Of a DNA stretch of 64,000 nt, positions 53,286 through 63,800 are shown one piece after another. This DNA comes from Natronosalvus vescus (GTDB taxonomy: Archaea; Halobacteriota; Halobacteria; Halobacteriales; Natrialbaceae), in NCBI RefSeq assembly GCF_023973145.1, contig NZ_CP099546.1, positions 3,658,001 through 3,722,000 on the forward strand, given 5' to 3'. The position numbers and the translations under genes are program-made. How positions within the stretch are numbered: position 1 is the first letter of the stretch; every line of letters starts with the position of its first letter. Under the pieces are notes generated by a model that worked only from the letters and a program-made list of their open reading frames with translations, made no database searches and was not told where the DNA came from.

Positions 53286-53718
53286 GGAACGGTATGGTGA
53301 GTCAGCAGTCTCCCGAAGGGAGATTTGGAAGGGAACCCAGATTGCTCCAGCCACATTGGAAGCATCGATCCCATCGTCGTCTCAGATTTGCAAACGCGGT
53401 TTCACACGCCGATAGTACCCACGTCAACGCCGATCGTATCCATACCACGACGGAACATGCATACGACAGTAGCGAACCGTACTCGAACGGGTCGAACGGA
53501 ACGATGCCATCCCCCACTCAACACGTCTATCCCCTCGAGTAGACTCTCCTTCAAACTCATCAATCACTATCTTTTCGATGTTGACTCGGCGTTTAGTCTC
53601 AGACGTATTCGTGATCTATTCTTACAATTGGACGCGTTCGTGGTTCTTCCTTACGTCCGAACGTGTCTGTGTCTCGAGTTTCATCACCCACCACCCACAC
53701 AACCTACACAACTCACAC

Positions 53719-53787
53719 ACCCACCATCTGCACGAGCACACACCCACCATCTGCACGAGCACACACCCACCATCCGCACGAACATAC
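53719..53787. repeat. 23-bp tandem repeat, three copies
   Basis: Units begin ACCCACCATCTGCACGAGC at 53719, 53742 and 53765; the third differs at two positions. Located inside the origin region between inverted ORB motifs. Confidence 0.85.
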
Positions 53788-53864
53788 TTCCTCCCATGCA
53801 CCTGCCTACTGCCTGCTACCAACAATGCACTCGACTCCTCACCCCACCCCACCCGTACCCGACG

Positions 53865-53885
53865 GAACACTCGACACAGTGGGGT
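53865..53885 (-). promoter_or_regulatory. ORB-like motif, minus orientation
   Basis: Reverse complement of ACCCCACTGTGTCGAGTGTTC. Opposes the plus-oriented copy at 53265. Confidence 0.75.
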
Positions 53886-53919
53886 CTCTCTCCCCATTCC
53901 GACTCACCACTTCTATATA

Positions 53920-53940
53920 CAACACTCGACACGGTGGGGT
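53920..53940 (-). promoter_or_regulatory. ORB-like motif, minus orientation, second
   Basis: Reverse complement of ACCCCACCGTGTCGAGTGTTG; 55 bases beyond the previous copy. Confidence 0.72.
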
Positions 53941-53995
53941 GGGTCACTCCTTTTCCGTTATACCGTTCCGTTGAACCGGTCATTCGAAGGCACGG

Positions 53996-54181
53996 TTACC
54001 GGGAGTTCCCCTCCTCGAATGGATAAAACGTCCCGTTGATATCCCACTCGTGGATACAGTGGGGACTCCCACAATCTCCACCGTCGGCAAGTTGCCAGGC
54101 CGACCGCCGCGTCGCCCACCGTTCCGTACGACCACAGCGCTCACAGGTTCGCTCGGTTGGTTTTCGTAGCTGTGCGCTCAT
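53996..54181 (-). CDS. small zinc-finger protein
   Basis: A 61-residue protein with CERCGRTERW (residues 13-22) and a second Cys/Cys/His set in CGSPHCIHEWD. The C-terminal HEWDINGTFYPFE is a conserved haloarchaeal small-protein pattern. It borders the origin and is not part of an operon. Confidence 0.82.
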   Translation of the reverse strand: MSAQLRKPTERTCERCGRTERWATRRSAWQLADGGDCGSPHCIHEWDINGTFYPFEEGNSR

Positions 54182-54342
54182 TGGCTCCTCTTTGGCCTAT
54201 TCGCATATAACGGTGCTCGAGACCGGCAAGACCTGCCCATCACTACACCGTCGAGCCCCTCGGCGTGTCGATCCGCCTACCATGTCGCTCCGCGTGTATT
54301 GTCGGTGCTATCGTCAAACAAGACCAGAATACAGAACCTAGA

Positions 54343-56106
54343 TCAGTACACAGCGTTGATGATCGCCTCGTCTAGATGGTCGAACGACTCGAGATACGCG
54401 CGGCGTTCGGCCCGTAACGACTCGAGCGCCCGCTCGTACTCAGTGACGTAATCCGCTACCCGGTAGTCTTCGATTGCCAGTCCGGGAACCGCTGTAGGAA
54501 CGGCGAGTCCCAACTGGTCATCACGTTCCCATTCAACTCGGTCGCGCGCGAGTTCCGTGAGGATCGTGACCGATTCTTTCACACCGATATCCTTTGACCC
54601 ACCGAGCTCCGAGTCACCGATATCACCACAATCCGAAGAATCGACCATATCGCCACAATCCCGATTGCCAATCGATCCAGTGTTCAACACGAAACATTCG
54701 AGATCCAACGATTCGACGAGTGCTCGGAACCGATTTCCTTCGTCACCCTCCGGGCCGATAATGAAGGGATTCGTCCCAACGACGCGGATGTGTTCGCCGG
54801 CGCGTTCCGGGTCGCCGGCGCTGGTTTCGATCGATTCCCCCAGCATGAACGCAACGGCGGCCTGTTCGGGATCGAGTTTCGCAACCGGCGGCATCAACGG
54901 ATTCCGTGTGATGAAAAAGAGGTGATCGACACCTTCGAGGTCGATATCGTCGCTCGCACTCGGTAACTCGGATCGTCGAATTACTGCCCGGGTGTTTCGC
55001 GTGTAACGATCGTCGGTGAAATCTACACTACCACCTTCCCCAACACCGACGTTCTCGAGAACGGCCGAGTCGTCGGTGACAGCGGCGTGGAGTCCGGGTT
55101 GCTCGGCCGCGTCGAGATCGATGGTTTTGACGTAGAGACCGCCGCCCTCGCTCCCGGCCACGGAGCCATCCGGCAACAGCGCACAGACGTCGTCCTGTAC
55201 CATCTCGGCTCCCTCCGGTTCCTCGAGCCAGCACCCGTGAGCGGTGAGCGTTGACTTGCCAGTTGCGGAGAGTCCCATGAATAGCTGTCCGACCGTCCGG
55301 AGTTTTGACGACGGGTCGGAGATTATCTCCCCACTCGAGTCCGTTGGGTCGGTGGCGCTCGAGGCAGTCGTATCCGAGTCAGAATCAGTCGAACCACAGT
55401 CAGAATCAGCCGGATCCGAGTCAGATGCAGTCAAACCCGAGCCAGTCTGAACACACACGCGCTTGCTCCCGGCGTGGAGGCCAAGACCACCAGCTTGCTT
55501 GAGCCGATACATAAACAGCCGGAGGAAGGATTTCTTGGCTTCGCCCGTGTAATCACTGCCGAGAACCGCGGTGAACCCGTCGTCGGGGAGAATACGAATC
55601 GCCGTCTCCTGCTCGTCTGGGAGCTGGACGGTGACGAAATCGGGTTCGCGACCATCGGTCGGTTCGAACAACTTCGCCCACGCGTGGGCGATTCGGGCGT
55701 ATGACGGTGGGACGTACAGTCGACAGCAAAACGTCGCACCAGGGTGGGTACCGACGAGCCGGTCGATACAGAGCAGTTGGCGGTTCTCCACGGCGGAAAC
55801 CGCTCGATCGATGTGGGCGTAATCGGTGTCGTCGAACTGGTCATCGACCGCGTTTGCCGTCTTCTCGGCGGTCCGTGATCGGAACTCGCTTACGTACGCC
55901 GCAGATCCGAATTCGGTCGTCGTCTCGTCGTCGATAGCGAGTCGGCGCAAATCGTCGAATAGTGCCGTATCGGTCGAATGTGTCTCCGGATGCGGTGATT
56001 TCGGTTGTTCGCTGCCAACGCCACCAAAGTACTGGATGTTCGACGCCGTCGTCGGATCCGGAAGTGAGGTGCGTATCGGTCGAGGCTCCGACCCGGTTTC
56101 TGACAT
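54343..56106 (-). CDS. pckA: phosphoenolpyruvate carboxykinase (ATP)
   Basis: A 587-residue gluconeogenic enzyme converting oxaloacetate and ATP to PEP. The P-loop GLSATGKSTLTAHG and metal-binding MVQDDVCALLPDGS are present, as is ENVGVGEGGSVDFTDDRYTRNTR, all typical of the ATP-dependent class. Oddly, an acidic low-complexity insertion (Ser/Asp repeats such as DSDPADSDCGSTDSD) precedes the kinase core near residues 230-265. Start at MSETGSEPRPIRTS; an upstream in-frame ATG at 56181 is less likely. Confidence 0.9.
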   Translation of the reverse strand: MSETGSEPRPIRTSLPDPTTASNIQYFGGVGSEQPKSPHPETHSTDTALFDDLRRLAIDDETTTEFGSAAYVSEFRSRTAEKTANAVDDQFDDTDYAHIDRAVSAVENRQLLCIDRLVGTHPGATFCCRLYVPPSYARIAHAWAKLFEPTDGREPDFVTVQLPDEQETAIRILPDDGFTAVLGSDYTGEAKKSFLRLFMYRLKQAGGLGLHAGSKRVCVQTGSGLTASDSDPADSDCGSTDSDSDTTASSATDPTDSSGEIISDPSSKLRTVGQLFMGLSATGKSTLTAHGCWLEEPEGAEMVQDDVCALLPDGSVAGSEGGGLYVKTIDLDAAEQPGLHAAVTDDSAVLENVGVGEGGSVDFTDDRYTRNTRAVIRRSELPSASDDIDLEGVDHLFFITRNPLMPPVAKLDPEQAAVAFMLGESIETSAGDPERAGEHIRVVGTNPFIIGPEGDEGNRFRALVESLDLECFVLNTGSIGNRDCGDMVDSSDCGDIGDSELGGSKDIGVKESVTILTELARDRVEWERDDQLGLAVPTAVPGLAIEDYRVADYVTEYERALESLRAERRAYLESFDHLDEAIINAVY

Positions 56107-56371
56107 GGGTGAACGATCACTGTTCTGAGGTATAAACGTACCTGCTTCGTCATCCCGTGTGACACTACCTAACTCGAACACGACTCAGTGTGGCGGTTCC
56201 TACTAAAACACTCCGTTCAAAAAACGGTTATATTTGCATGCGAATATGTGTCCGTTTCATTATCAATTGTGGATATTTACTCGAGTTCGAAACAACATAC
56301 TGTTTGACAGAGTGGCACGTTTTGTGAACCGACAGAGCAAAGGGACAACCCGAAGAGAGAACGCACGGAAC

Positions 56372-56701
56372 ATGATTACGTTCGTTAACCTCCTCGTTCG
56401 CAAGGAGGGGCTAACCCACGCGGACTTTCTCGAGCGCTGGCAGGGCGACCACATCGACCTCGCGACGGAACTCCCTGGACTCGAGCGGTATGCGACCTCG
56501 ACGCCAACCGATCCGGCAAAGTCGCCGTACGACGGGATTGTCCGGTTGTCGTTTCCGGATCAACAGACGATGTCGGAAGCGTTCGACTCCGAGGTGGGCA
56601 AGGAGGTGCAGGCCGATGCCGCCACGTTTGCAGATATGGGGGCAAGCGAGATTCTCATCGTCGAGGAGACGACCCACGTCGAACGCGAGACAACCGAATA
56701 A
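56372..56701 (+). CDS. EthD-domain protein
   Basis: A 109-residue dimeric alpha-beta barrel type. MITFVNLLVRKEGLTHADFLERWQGDH and ELPGLERYATS are typical of EthD-like proteins. It ends 18 bases before the TPP enzyme gene, so they form an operon; it may act in the same degradative reaction. Confidence 0.85.
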   Translation: MITFVNLLVRKEGLTHADFLERWQGDHIDLATELPGLERYATSTPTDPAKSPYDGIVRLSFPDQQTMSEAFDSEVGKEVQADAATFADMGASEILIVEETTHVERETTE

Positions 56702-56719
56702 CCAACTATCGACGCTACA

Positions 56720-58486
56720 ATGGACGACACACCTGCTTCGACAGCGGAGACGCAATCGACCACCGACCGCATCGTGGATACCCTCGAGGCCCTGGACGTC
56801 GAGTACATCTTCGGCTATCCCGGCGGTCGCATCATCGAACTGTTCGAGACTGTTGGCCACCGCGAGACGGACGTGACCGTCGTTCGCCCGCGCGACGAGC
56901 GCGAGGCGAGCGTCATGGCTGAGGCCTACGGTCGCATGACCGGTTCACCCGCCGTACTCGCCGGACAGGGCCCCTGGATTGGAAGCCTCGGAACGATCGG
57001 ACAGATGGAGGCTCGACTCGGCTCCTCGCCGATGGTCGTCCTGACCGAAGCCTCGGAACGCGGCGATTACTCCACCCTCGCACCGTACCAGCAATCTCGA
57101 GGCGACTACGGCGGCCTGTCGCTTCCGAAGATACTGGACGGGGTGACCAAGGAGTGGTGGTTCCCGAGAACGCCCACCGAAACCGTCCGGACGGTGCAAC
57201 TGGCGTTCAAACACGCCACTGCCGGTCGAAATGGCCCGTGTGCCGTCATCTTCGACGGGTCGGCGATTACCGACGACCTACCCGCCGACAGCACCCCAGC
57301 CGTTTGGAACGACGAGGCACAGGTCGAAAACTGGTCGTCAGCCCCAACCGACAGTGACGTCGAAGCGGCCGCGGACGCGCTCGCGAGCGCCGATCGACCG
57401 GTTATCCTGGCGGGTAACGGCGTCCACGCCAGTGCTGGAAAGGCCGATTCCACCGAAGACACCGCCTACGACCGCCTCGAGGCCGTCGCCGAGGCCTACG
57501 ATGCCGTCGTTGCGACCTCCTATCTGGGGAAGTCGACGATTCCGGAAACCCACGAGCGAGCGGCCGGTGTGATCGGATCGTTCGGACACGAGGGAGCCAA
57601 CCGAGTCGTGAGCGAGGCCGACGCCCTCCTCATCGTCGGCTGTCGAATGAACCCGATGGACACCAACTGGCAGGCGAAGTCGTTCATCCGACCCGACGAG
57701 CAAACGATTATTCACGCGGATATCGATTCGCGCAACGCCGGCTGGGTCTACCCGGCCGACATCGGTCTCATCGGGGATGCCAACGAAACGCTCGGTGCAT
57801 TACTCGAGGCCGCCGACGACCGGGAACCGTCGACCCTGTCGAACGACTGGGCGCTCGAGCGGGCGGCGACCGCGCGCGAAGACTTCCACGCCTCGGCCTG
57901 CGACGACGACAGCACGCCGATCAAACCCCAGCGCGTCTGTGCGGCGATCCAGTCCATCGTCGACGAGGAGACGGTCGTGACGGCCGATTCGGGGAACAAC
58001 CGCTTCTGGCTCCTGAACTACCTGCAGATGCCGACAACTGGAAGCTACTACGGCAGCGGTGGTGTCGGCGCAATGGGCTGGGCCGCCCCCGCTGCGGTCA
58101 CGGCGGCCTTGCTCGGAAACGATGCGATCTGTGTCGCTGGAGACGGCGGTTTTGCGATGACGATGACGGCGCTCGAGACCGCCGTCGACTGCGACGTCGC
58201 CCCGACGTTCGTCATCCTCAACGACACCTCCCTCGGAATGGTTCGCCAGATGGACGACGCAATCCCCGGCGCGACGTTCCACGACACCGATTTCGTCGGC
58301 ATCGCGGAAGCACTGGGCGGGGATGGCGTACGGGTCACCGATCCGACCGACCTCGAGGCGACGCTCACCGGTGCGAAAGCCGCGGACGTTCCGACGGTGG
58401 TCGACGTTCGGATCGATCCCGATGAAGAGATGGCCGACCAACTTTCGTCGTCGTTTTACGACGAGGTCGGCGGGCTCCACGAGTAA
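56720..58486 (+). CDS. thiamine-pyrophosphate-dependent enzyme
   Basis: A 588-residue enzyme of the acetolactate synthase/benzoylformate decarboxylase class. The N-terminal YIFGYPGGRIIELFE and catalytic Glu (ASVMAEAYGRMTG) plus the TPP/Mg motif GDGGFAMTMTALETAVD...ILNDTSLG are intact. No small regulatory subunit is nearby, so acetolactate synthase itself is not certain; sulfoacetaldehyde, glyoxylate carboligase or oxalyl-type activity are alternatives. It follows the EthD gene. Confidence 0.88.
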   Translation: MDDTPASTAETQSTTDRIVDTLEALDVEYIFGYPGGRIIELFETVGHRETDVTVVRPRDEREASVMAEAYGRMTGSPAVLAGQGPWIGSLGTIGQMEARLGSSPMVVLTEASERGDYSTLAPYQQSRGDYGGLSLPKILDGVTKEWWFPRTPTETVRTVQLAFKHATAGRNGPCAVIFDGSAITDDLPADSTPAVWNDEAQVENWSSAPTDSDVEAAADALASADRPVILAGNGVHASAGKADSTEDTAYDRLEAVAEAYDAVVATSYLGKSTIPETHERAAGVIGSFGHEGANRVVSEADALLIVGCRMNPMDTNWQAKSFIRPDEQTIIHADIDSRNAGWVYPADIGLIGDANETLGALLEAADDREPSTLSNDWALERAATAREDFHASACDDDSTPIKPQRVCAAIQSIVDEETVVTADSGNNRFWLLNYLQMPTTGSYYGSGGVGAMGWAAPAAVTAALLGNDAICVAGDGGFAMTMTALETAVDCDVAPTFVILNDTSLGMVRQMDDAIPGATFHDTDFVGIAEALGGDGVRVTDPTDLEATLTGAKAADVPTVVDVRIDPDEEMADQLSSSFYDEVGGLHE

Positions 58487-58606
58487 CTTCCCTGGGTGAG
58501 ACCCGGGTTTTCGTTTCGATTACCAGTTACACCAGCATCTCGAGGGTCGCTGTTGTCAGCATCGGTTGATGAAACGTTATTGCATCGGAGACCCACCTCC
58601 TTTCCA

Positions 58607-59413
58607 ATGGAGCAGGTTCAGCTCGAGCGGCTCTCGGTCTATCCGATCAAGTCACTCGACGCGGCGTCCGTCTCGACGGCCAGGCTCATCGAAAATGGCG
58701 CGCTCGAGTGGGATCGCCGCTACGCGATTCTCGACGCTGCTGGGGAGTACGTCAACGGGAAGCGAGAACAACGAATCCACCGAATACGAACCGATTACGA
58801 CCTCGAACGCGCAACCGTCACGATAAGGGAGAACGGGGGACGTCGGGAACGAACGTATCACCTCGATGCCGACCGCAGTGCCCTCGAGTCGTGGCTAGCC
58901 GAGTTCTTCGGGTACGAGGTACAGGTCGTCCGCAACGACGAAGGCGGATATCCTGACGATACGGATGCCTCGGGGCCGACGGTCATCAGCACTGCGACGC
59001 TCGAGGCGGTCGCCTTGTGGTTCGAAGAGATCGACACGGTGGAGATGCGCCGCCGATTGCGTTCGAACGTCGAACTCGACGTTCCGAACCCGTTTTGGGA
59101 GGATCGACTGTACGGGCCACCTGGTGAAACCGTTGGGTTCGACATCGGTTCCGTCACGTTCCACGGAAACAACCCATGTCAACGGTGTGTCGTCCCCACT
59201 CGAGATCCAGACACCGGCGAGCAAACCGCCGGATTTCGGGAAACGTTCATCGAGAACCGAGAGCGGACGCTGCCGTCGTGGGCGAACACGGACTGGTTCG
59301 ATCACTACTTTCGACTCATGGTCAACACGCACATACCCGAATCCGAATGGGGCAAGCAGCTTGCTATCGGCGACCAAGTCGCCGTCGGTGCGGAAAGGTA
59401 CCCAGAGAATTGA
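58607..59413 (+). CDS. MOSC-domain protein
   Basis: A 268-residue protein with a beta-barrel N-terminal MOSC_N part (QLERLSVYPIKSLDAASVSTARL) and a MOSC domain with the molybdenum-cofactor Cys in NNPCQRCVVPTRDPDTG. Such proteins carry molybdopterin or reduce N-hydroxylated compounds. Start at MEQVQLERLSVYP. Confidence 0.9.
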   Translation: MEQVQLERLSVYPIKSLDAASVSTARLIENGALEWDRRYAILDAAGEYVNGKREQRIHRIRTDYDLERATVTIRENGGRRERTYHLDADRSALESWLAEFFGYEVQVVRNDEGGYPDDTDASGPTVISTATLEAVALWFEEIDTVEMRRRLRSNVELDVPNPFWEDRLYGPPGETVGFDIGSVTFHGNNPCQRCVVPTRDPDTGEQTAGFRETFIENRERTLPSWANTDWFDHYFRLMVNTHIPESEWGKQLAIGDQVAVGAERYPEN

Positions 59414-59788
59414 GTATCATCGAAAGGAAGACACTGTGGCGTGATTTTCGTCTTCGGGCGAGACGTTACCGTCCCATGCAATTTCCGTCCATTCGGTCAA
59501 CTCCCGGATTAACCACGTTCGGCCCCCTGGATCCGTCTCACTCGATGCGCACGTCCTCTCTCGTTTGCTACCACCATACTCTCCGTCTGCAACCACCATA
59601 CTCTCCCGTTTGCAACCACCATAATCTCCCATCTTTCGCCACTTCACTCCCAACTTTTCGAGCACCCCTCCAGTCACCAGATCGAACTACTGCACCACGA
59701 ACTCAGGCGGTGGTGCTGCCTGCACGTCAGTCAGGTCGTTCGTCTCGTGTCAGAACGTTTTTAGCGTCGTCGATGGACGTTCGTGATA
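59414..59788. other. intergenic region with tandem repeat
   Basis: No gene. It contains the ACCACCATA tandem repeat at 59561-59634 and should contain the promoter of the epimerase near 59755-59780. Confidence 0.55.
59561..59634. repeat. 22-23-bp imperfect tandem repeat, three copies
   Basis: Three successive units of the form CGTYTGCWACCACCATAMTCTCC, at about 59562, 59584 and 59607. Located about 200 bases upstream of the epimerase gene. Confidence 0.8.
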
Positions 59789-60757
59789 ATGTCTGGAGCT
59801 ACAGTGCTCGTTACAGGTGGTACGGGATTCATCGGGTCGTACGTGGTCGAAGATCTGGTCGCTGAGGGCCACGAGGTGGTCGCGTTCGACCTCTCGACTA
59901 ACCCGCGCATTCTCGAGAAACTCGAGGTGGTCGACGACGTGGAGATCCGTCGTGGCGACGTCTCCGAGGTCACGGACGTCATCGGGGCCGTCCGCGAGAC
60001 AGGAGCGACCCACATCGTTCACCTCGCTGCACTCCTGACAACGACCGCACGCGAGAACCCACGGGCGGCGATGCAAGTCAACATCGAGGGAACGAACAAC
60101 GTCTTCGAGACCGCTCGTATCCTCGACGATCAGGTCGAACGCGTCGCCTGGGCGTCCTCGGCCGCGGTGTTCGCGCCGCCAACGAACTACACCGACAACG
60201 ATGGCTGGGTCACCGAGGACGACCTCGTCTACCCGGATACGCTGTACGGCGCGACCAAGGAGTACAACGAGCACCAGGCTCGCGTCTACTACGACGATCA
60301 TGACGTCTCCCACGTCGCCTTGCGCCCAACGGTCGCGTACGGCCCGTACCGGGAAACCGGCGGCTCCGCGTTCCTCGCCAACATCATCGAAAAGCCCGCT
60401 CTCGGCGAGTCTTTCGCGGTCGAGTACGGCGATCAGGTAATCGACTGGCAGTACGTTCGTGACATTGCGCAGGCGTTCCGGAAGGCGACGTTCGCCCCCG
60501 ATGCACGACTCTCCCGTCGAGTGTACAACGTCCGTGGCACCGTCGCGACCATCCGGGAGGCTGCCGAAGCCGTCGAAGCGATCGTTCCGGACGCCGATCT
60601 CGAGGTCTCCGACGAGGGCGAACTCCCCTGGACACAGAAACTCGACATGACCGCGGCGAAGGACGACCTGGGCTACGAACCCGAGTACGACCTCGAGTCG
60701 GGCTTCCGGGAGTACATCGACGTGCTTCGAGCGGAGAACGGGCTCGAGCCGCTGTAA
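59789..60757 (+). CDS. NAD-dependent epimerase/dehydratase
   Basis: A 322-residue short-chain dehydrogenase of the extended type. GGTGFIGSYVVEDL binds NAD, and the catalytic Ser/Tyr/Lys triad is in WASSAAVF and YGATKEYN (YxxxK). It resembles UDP-glucose 4-epimerases, but the substrate sugar is unknown. The ATG at 59789 is preferred over the GTG at 59783. Single gene followed by the actin-like gene on the same strand. Confidence 0.9.
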   Translation: MSGATVLVTGGTGFIGSYVVEDLVAEGHEVVAFDLSTNPRILEKLEVVDDVEIRRGDVSEVTDVIGAVRETGATHIVHLAALLTTTARENPRAAMQVNIEGTNNVFETARILDDQVERVAWASSAAVFAPPTNYTDNDGWVTEDDLVYPDTLYGATKEYNEHQARVYYDDHDVSHVALRPTVAYGPYRETGGSAFLANIIEKPALGESFAVEYGDQVIDWQYVRDIAQAFRKATFAPDARLSRRVYNVRGTVATIREAAEAVEAIVPDADLEVSDEGELPWTQKLDMTAAKDDLGYEPEYDLESGFREYIDVLRAENGLEPL

Positions 60758-60876
60758 GGTAGCCCGGCCAGCCGCAGACGTCGTCAATCCGAAGCCGACC
60801 ACTCCGTTCCCGCGCTGATTTTCACTTCTGGTATTCGGAGCCAAAAGGCAAAGAGCCCGCCACGTCATCCGGTCGC

Positions 60877-63800
60877 ATGGACTTCGGTCTCGATATTGGA
60901 ACGGGGGCCCTCCGGTCGGCACGCGGTGGCCACTCTGAATTGGTGGTGACGACACAGCCGGCGGTCGTTCTCTCGGTTGATAGCGACACTGACATCGACG
61001 AATACGACGCCGACATCGACGATCACGGCGTCGAAACCGGAACCGACGACTCGACGCTACGGTTCGAGCACGACGGGACGACGTACCTCGTCGGCGACGC
61101 CGCAGCGTCGACAGCCCGAGCGCTCGAGACGGAACCGATGCCACTGTTCTCGAACGGCGTCCTCGAGGTTGCGGAGTACGCTGAACCGGCCCTCGAGATC
61201 CTGATCGACGCGGTAACTGCGGACGCTGAGGGCGACTCCCTCTGGTATACGACGCCCGGGACGCTCGTCGATGCCTCGGAGCCGACGGCCGCTCACCGGG
61301 ACGTCGTCGCCACGGCGATCGACGACCTCGGGTTCGAGGGAACCCCGATCAGCAAGGGGTTTGCCGTCGTGTACGACCAGCTCGAGGAAGACAACTATAC
61401 GGGTCTCGGGGTGTGTATCGAATCTCAGTCGACGAGTCTCGCGCTGTCGTACTACGGCGTTCCCGTGCTCGTTTGCTCGCTCGCGAAAGGAAGTGAGTGG
61501 ATCGTCGAGCAGGCCGCCGCCCAGACGGGTCATTCCCCCGACCAGGTTGCATCGGTGCTCGATGATTTCGCGCTCGACCCGAGTGCAGCCGCTGGTGGCA
61601 TCGAGAGCGCACTGGCTCAGGCACACGATTCCCTCGCGGCAGCTCTCGTGGCAGCCATCGAACGCCAGGCCGTTGAGGCCGACCTCAAGCAAGGGATCAG
61701 CGTGCCGGTAGCCGTCGCCGGCGACGAGGCCATCGAGGGGATCGAGTTTCTCCTCGGCGGTCGGTTCGATGCCGCAGAGCTTCCGTTTTCCATCCGCGGA
61801 GTCCGTCTCGCTTCGGATCCTGCCGAGAGTCCAGTTCGTGGCGCACTCGCCGCGGCGAAAGACGATGTCGACGCGTACGAATCCGTTACGTGGAGTGACG
61901 TCGAGTCGGCGACCGACGCCCCCTCGAACGGTTCGGGTGGATCCACCGTCGTTCAGTCGTCGGCTCGAACCACCACCGCAGGTCAGGACGGCTCTGGTGG
62001 AACGGACGGCGACACAGGTGCGGCGTTCGAGTTCGACGAGACCGAAGCGAATGGCAGCGGTGGCCGAACCGACGACGCGATCACACAGTTGTTCGACCGT
62101 CTCGGGTCGCGAGACGAACGGGTCGACGCGTTACGGACGGAACTCGAGACGCTGTCCGACGACGTGGATGCCGTGGCCGAAGAGGTCGCCACCGTCGCCG
62201 ATGCGAGCGCACCGATCGAGGACGTCGATGCACTCGCGGCGACCGTCGAATCGATTACCGACGACCTCACAGACCTTGGAGACGACCTGACCACCGTCAC
62301 CGATACCCTCGAGACGCACGCCGATCGGATCGAGACGCGTGCGGCCGCCGAGACAGTCGCGGCTCTCGAGGAGTCACGTGACACCCTGCAAGCATCGGTC
62401 TCGGCACTCGAGTCGACCCTCGAGACGCTTTCGGAACGTGTCGACGACAATAGCGTCGATATCGAGTCCGTCGAGGAGTCGCTCACGGAGACGGCTAGCG
62501 ACGTCGAGACCCTCAAAGCAGATCGGGATGCTCTCGAGGGGAGTATCGACGCCCTCGAGGCCGATCTCGGTGACCTCGATACGACGGTCTCGAGGATTGA
62601 CGAGACTGTTACCGGTATCGACACGACTGTCGACGAAATCGACGACGACGTCCGTGCCCTCGAAGCCACCGCGGCAACCGAGGCAGCGCTCGAGACAGCG
62701 CTCGGGGCAGTCAACGAGGATGTCGAGGAGGTGTCGACGGATGTCGATGCGGTCACCTCGGAAGTCGAAGTGGTCACATCGAATGTCGAAGCCGTAACGA
62801 CGGCAGTGGACGACGTCACAGCGACCGTTGACGACGTTTCAGGTACGCTCGAGGTGACGAGCGAGGAATTCGACGAGCGTATGACGAACATTTCGGCCCG
62901 GCTCGAGGAACAACGAACCGATCTCGAGACGCGACTTGCCGACGTCGAAACCCATCTCGATGATCGTGAGGAGGCGATAACGGATCGGGTTGACACCGTG
63001 GAGACCGACCTCGAGACGGTTCGATCCGAACTGCAAGCGACCATCCACGACCTGGATGCACTCGAGGAGACCGTTGTCGAGGTTTCGACACTCGAGGAGG
63101 CCGTCGACGGCGTTTCAGCACAACTGCAACGCTCACGGGAGGAACGCGAAACCGCGATTTCCACGCTCGAGGCGGATGTCACGGCCATCGAGGAGCACCA
63201 GGACTCGATCACCGACCGACTGGACGAACAGGGTACGACCCAGAAAGAACAGGGTGAGCGCCTCGAGGTGACCGCCGCAGCCCTCGAGAAACGAGGGGAT
63301 GTTCTCGAGGAACAGGGCGAAACCCTCGACGTGCACGGCGAAACCCTCGACGAACAGGGCCAGACGCTCGAGGAACTGGAAGAAACGCTCGACGATCAGG
63401 GCGAGACGACAACAGCACTCGAAACAACCCTCGCCGAACAATTCGAATCGACCGAGACGCTACGAACGACGATCGAGGCGGTGCAATCCGATCTCGAGTC
63501 GATCCGAGCCGACCTCGAACAGGTGTCCGACGTCGACGAGTCCGAGACGGTTCAAACCGATCTGTTTTCGGTACGAGAGACGGTCGACCAGGCGTCTGGC
63601 ACCGACGAACCCGCACCGAATCCTGACGAGTACGCGACCCGCACAGCACTCGACGCCCTCGAAACGACCGTACTGGAACTCGAGTCGACCCTCGAGACGG
63701 TCGAATCCGACCTGGCAACCCTCGAGACGCCCAACGACGACCCATCGGAAGACGCCGTGCTCGAGGCGACGATAACTGAGGAACTCGCCACGGTGGAGCG

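Larger units (their letters stand above)
53185..53995. other. probable replication origin right of orc1/cdc6
   Basis: A gene-free 810-base region next to the initiator gene. ORB-like motifs face each other: one in plus orientation (53265-53285) and two in minus orientation (53865-53885, 53920-53940), enclosing AT-richer DNA around 53545-53650 that could be the unwinding element. A 23-bp tandem repeat lies at 53719-53787. Confidence 0.75.

Noticed and set aside
53719-53787. possible CRISPR-like array
   Set aside because: The 23-bp units are directly adjacent, without spacers.
61983-63212. 409-codon minus-strand Ser/Arg-rich frame
   Set aside because: Antisense of the GAC/GAG-rich coiled-coil gene; composition is a by-product of codon bias.
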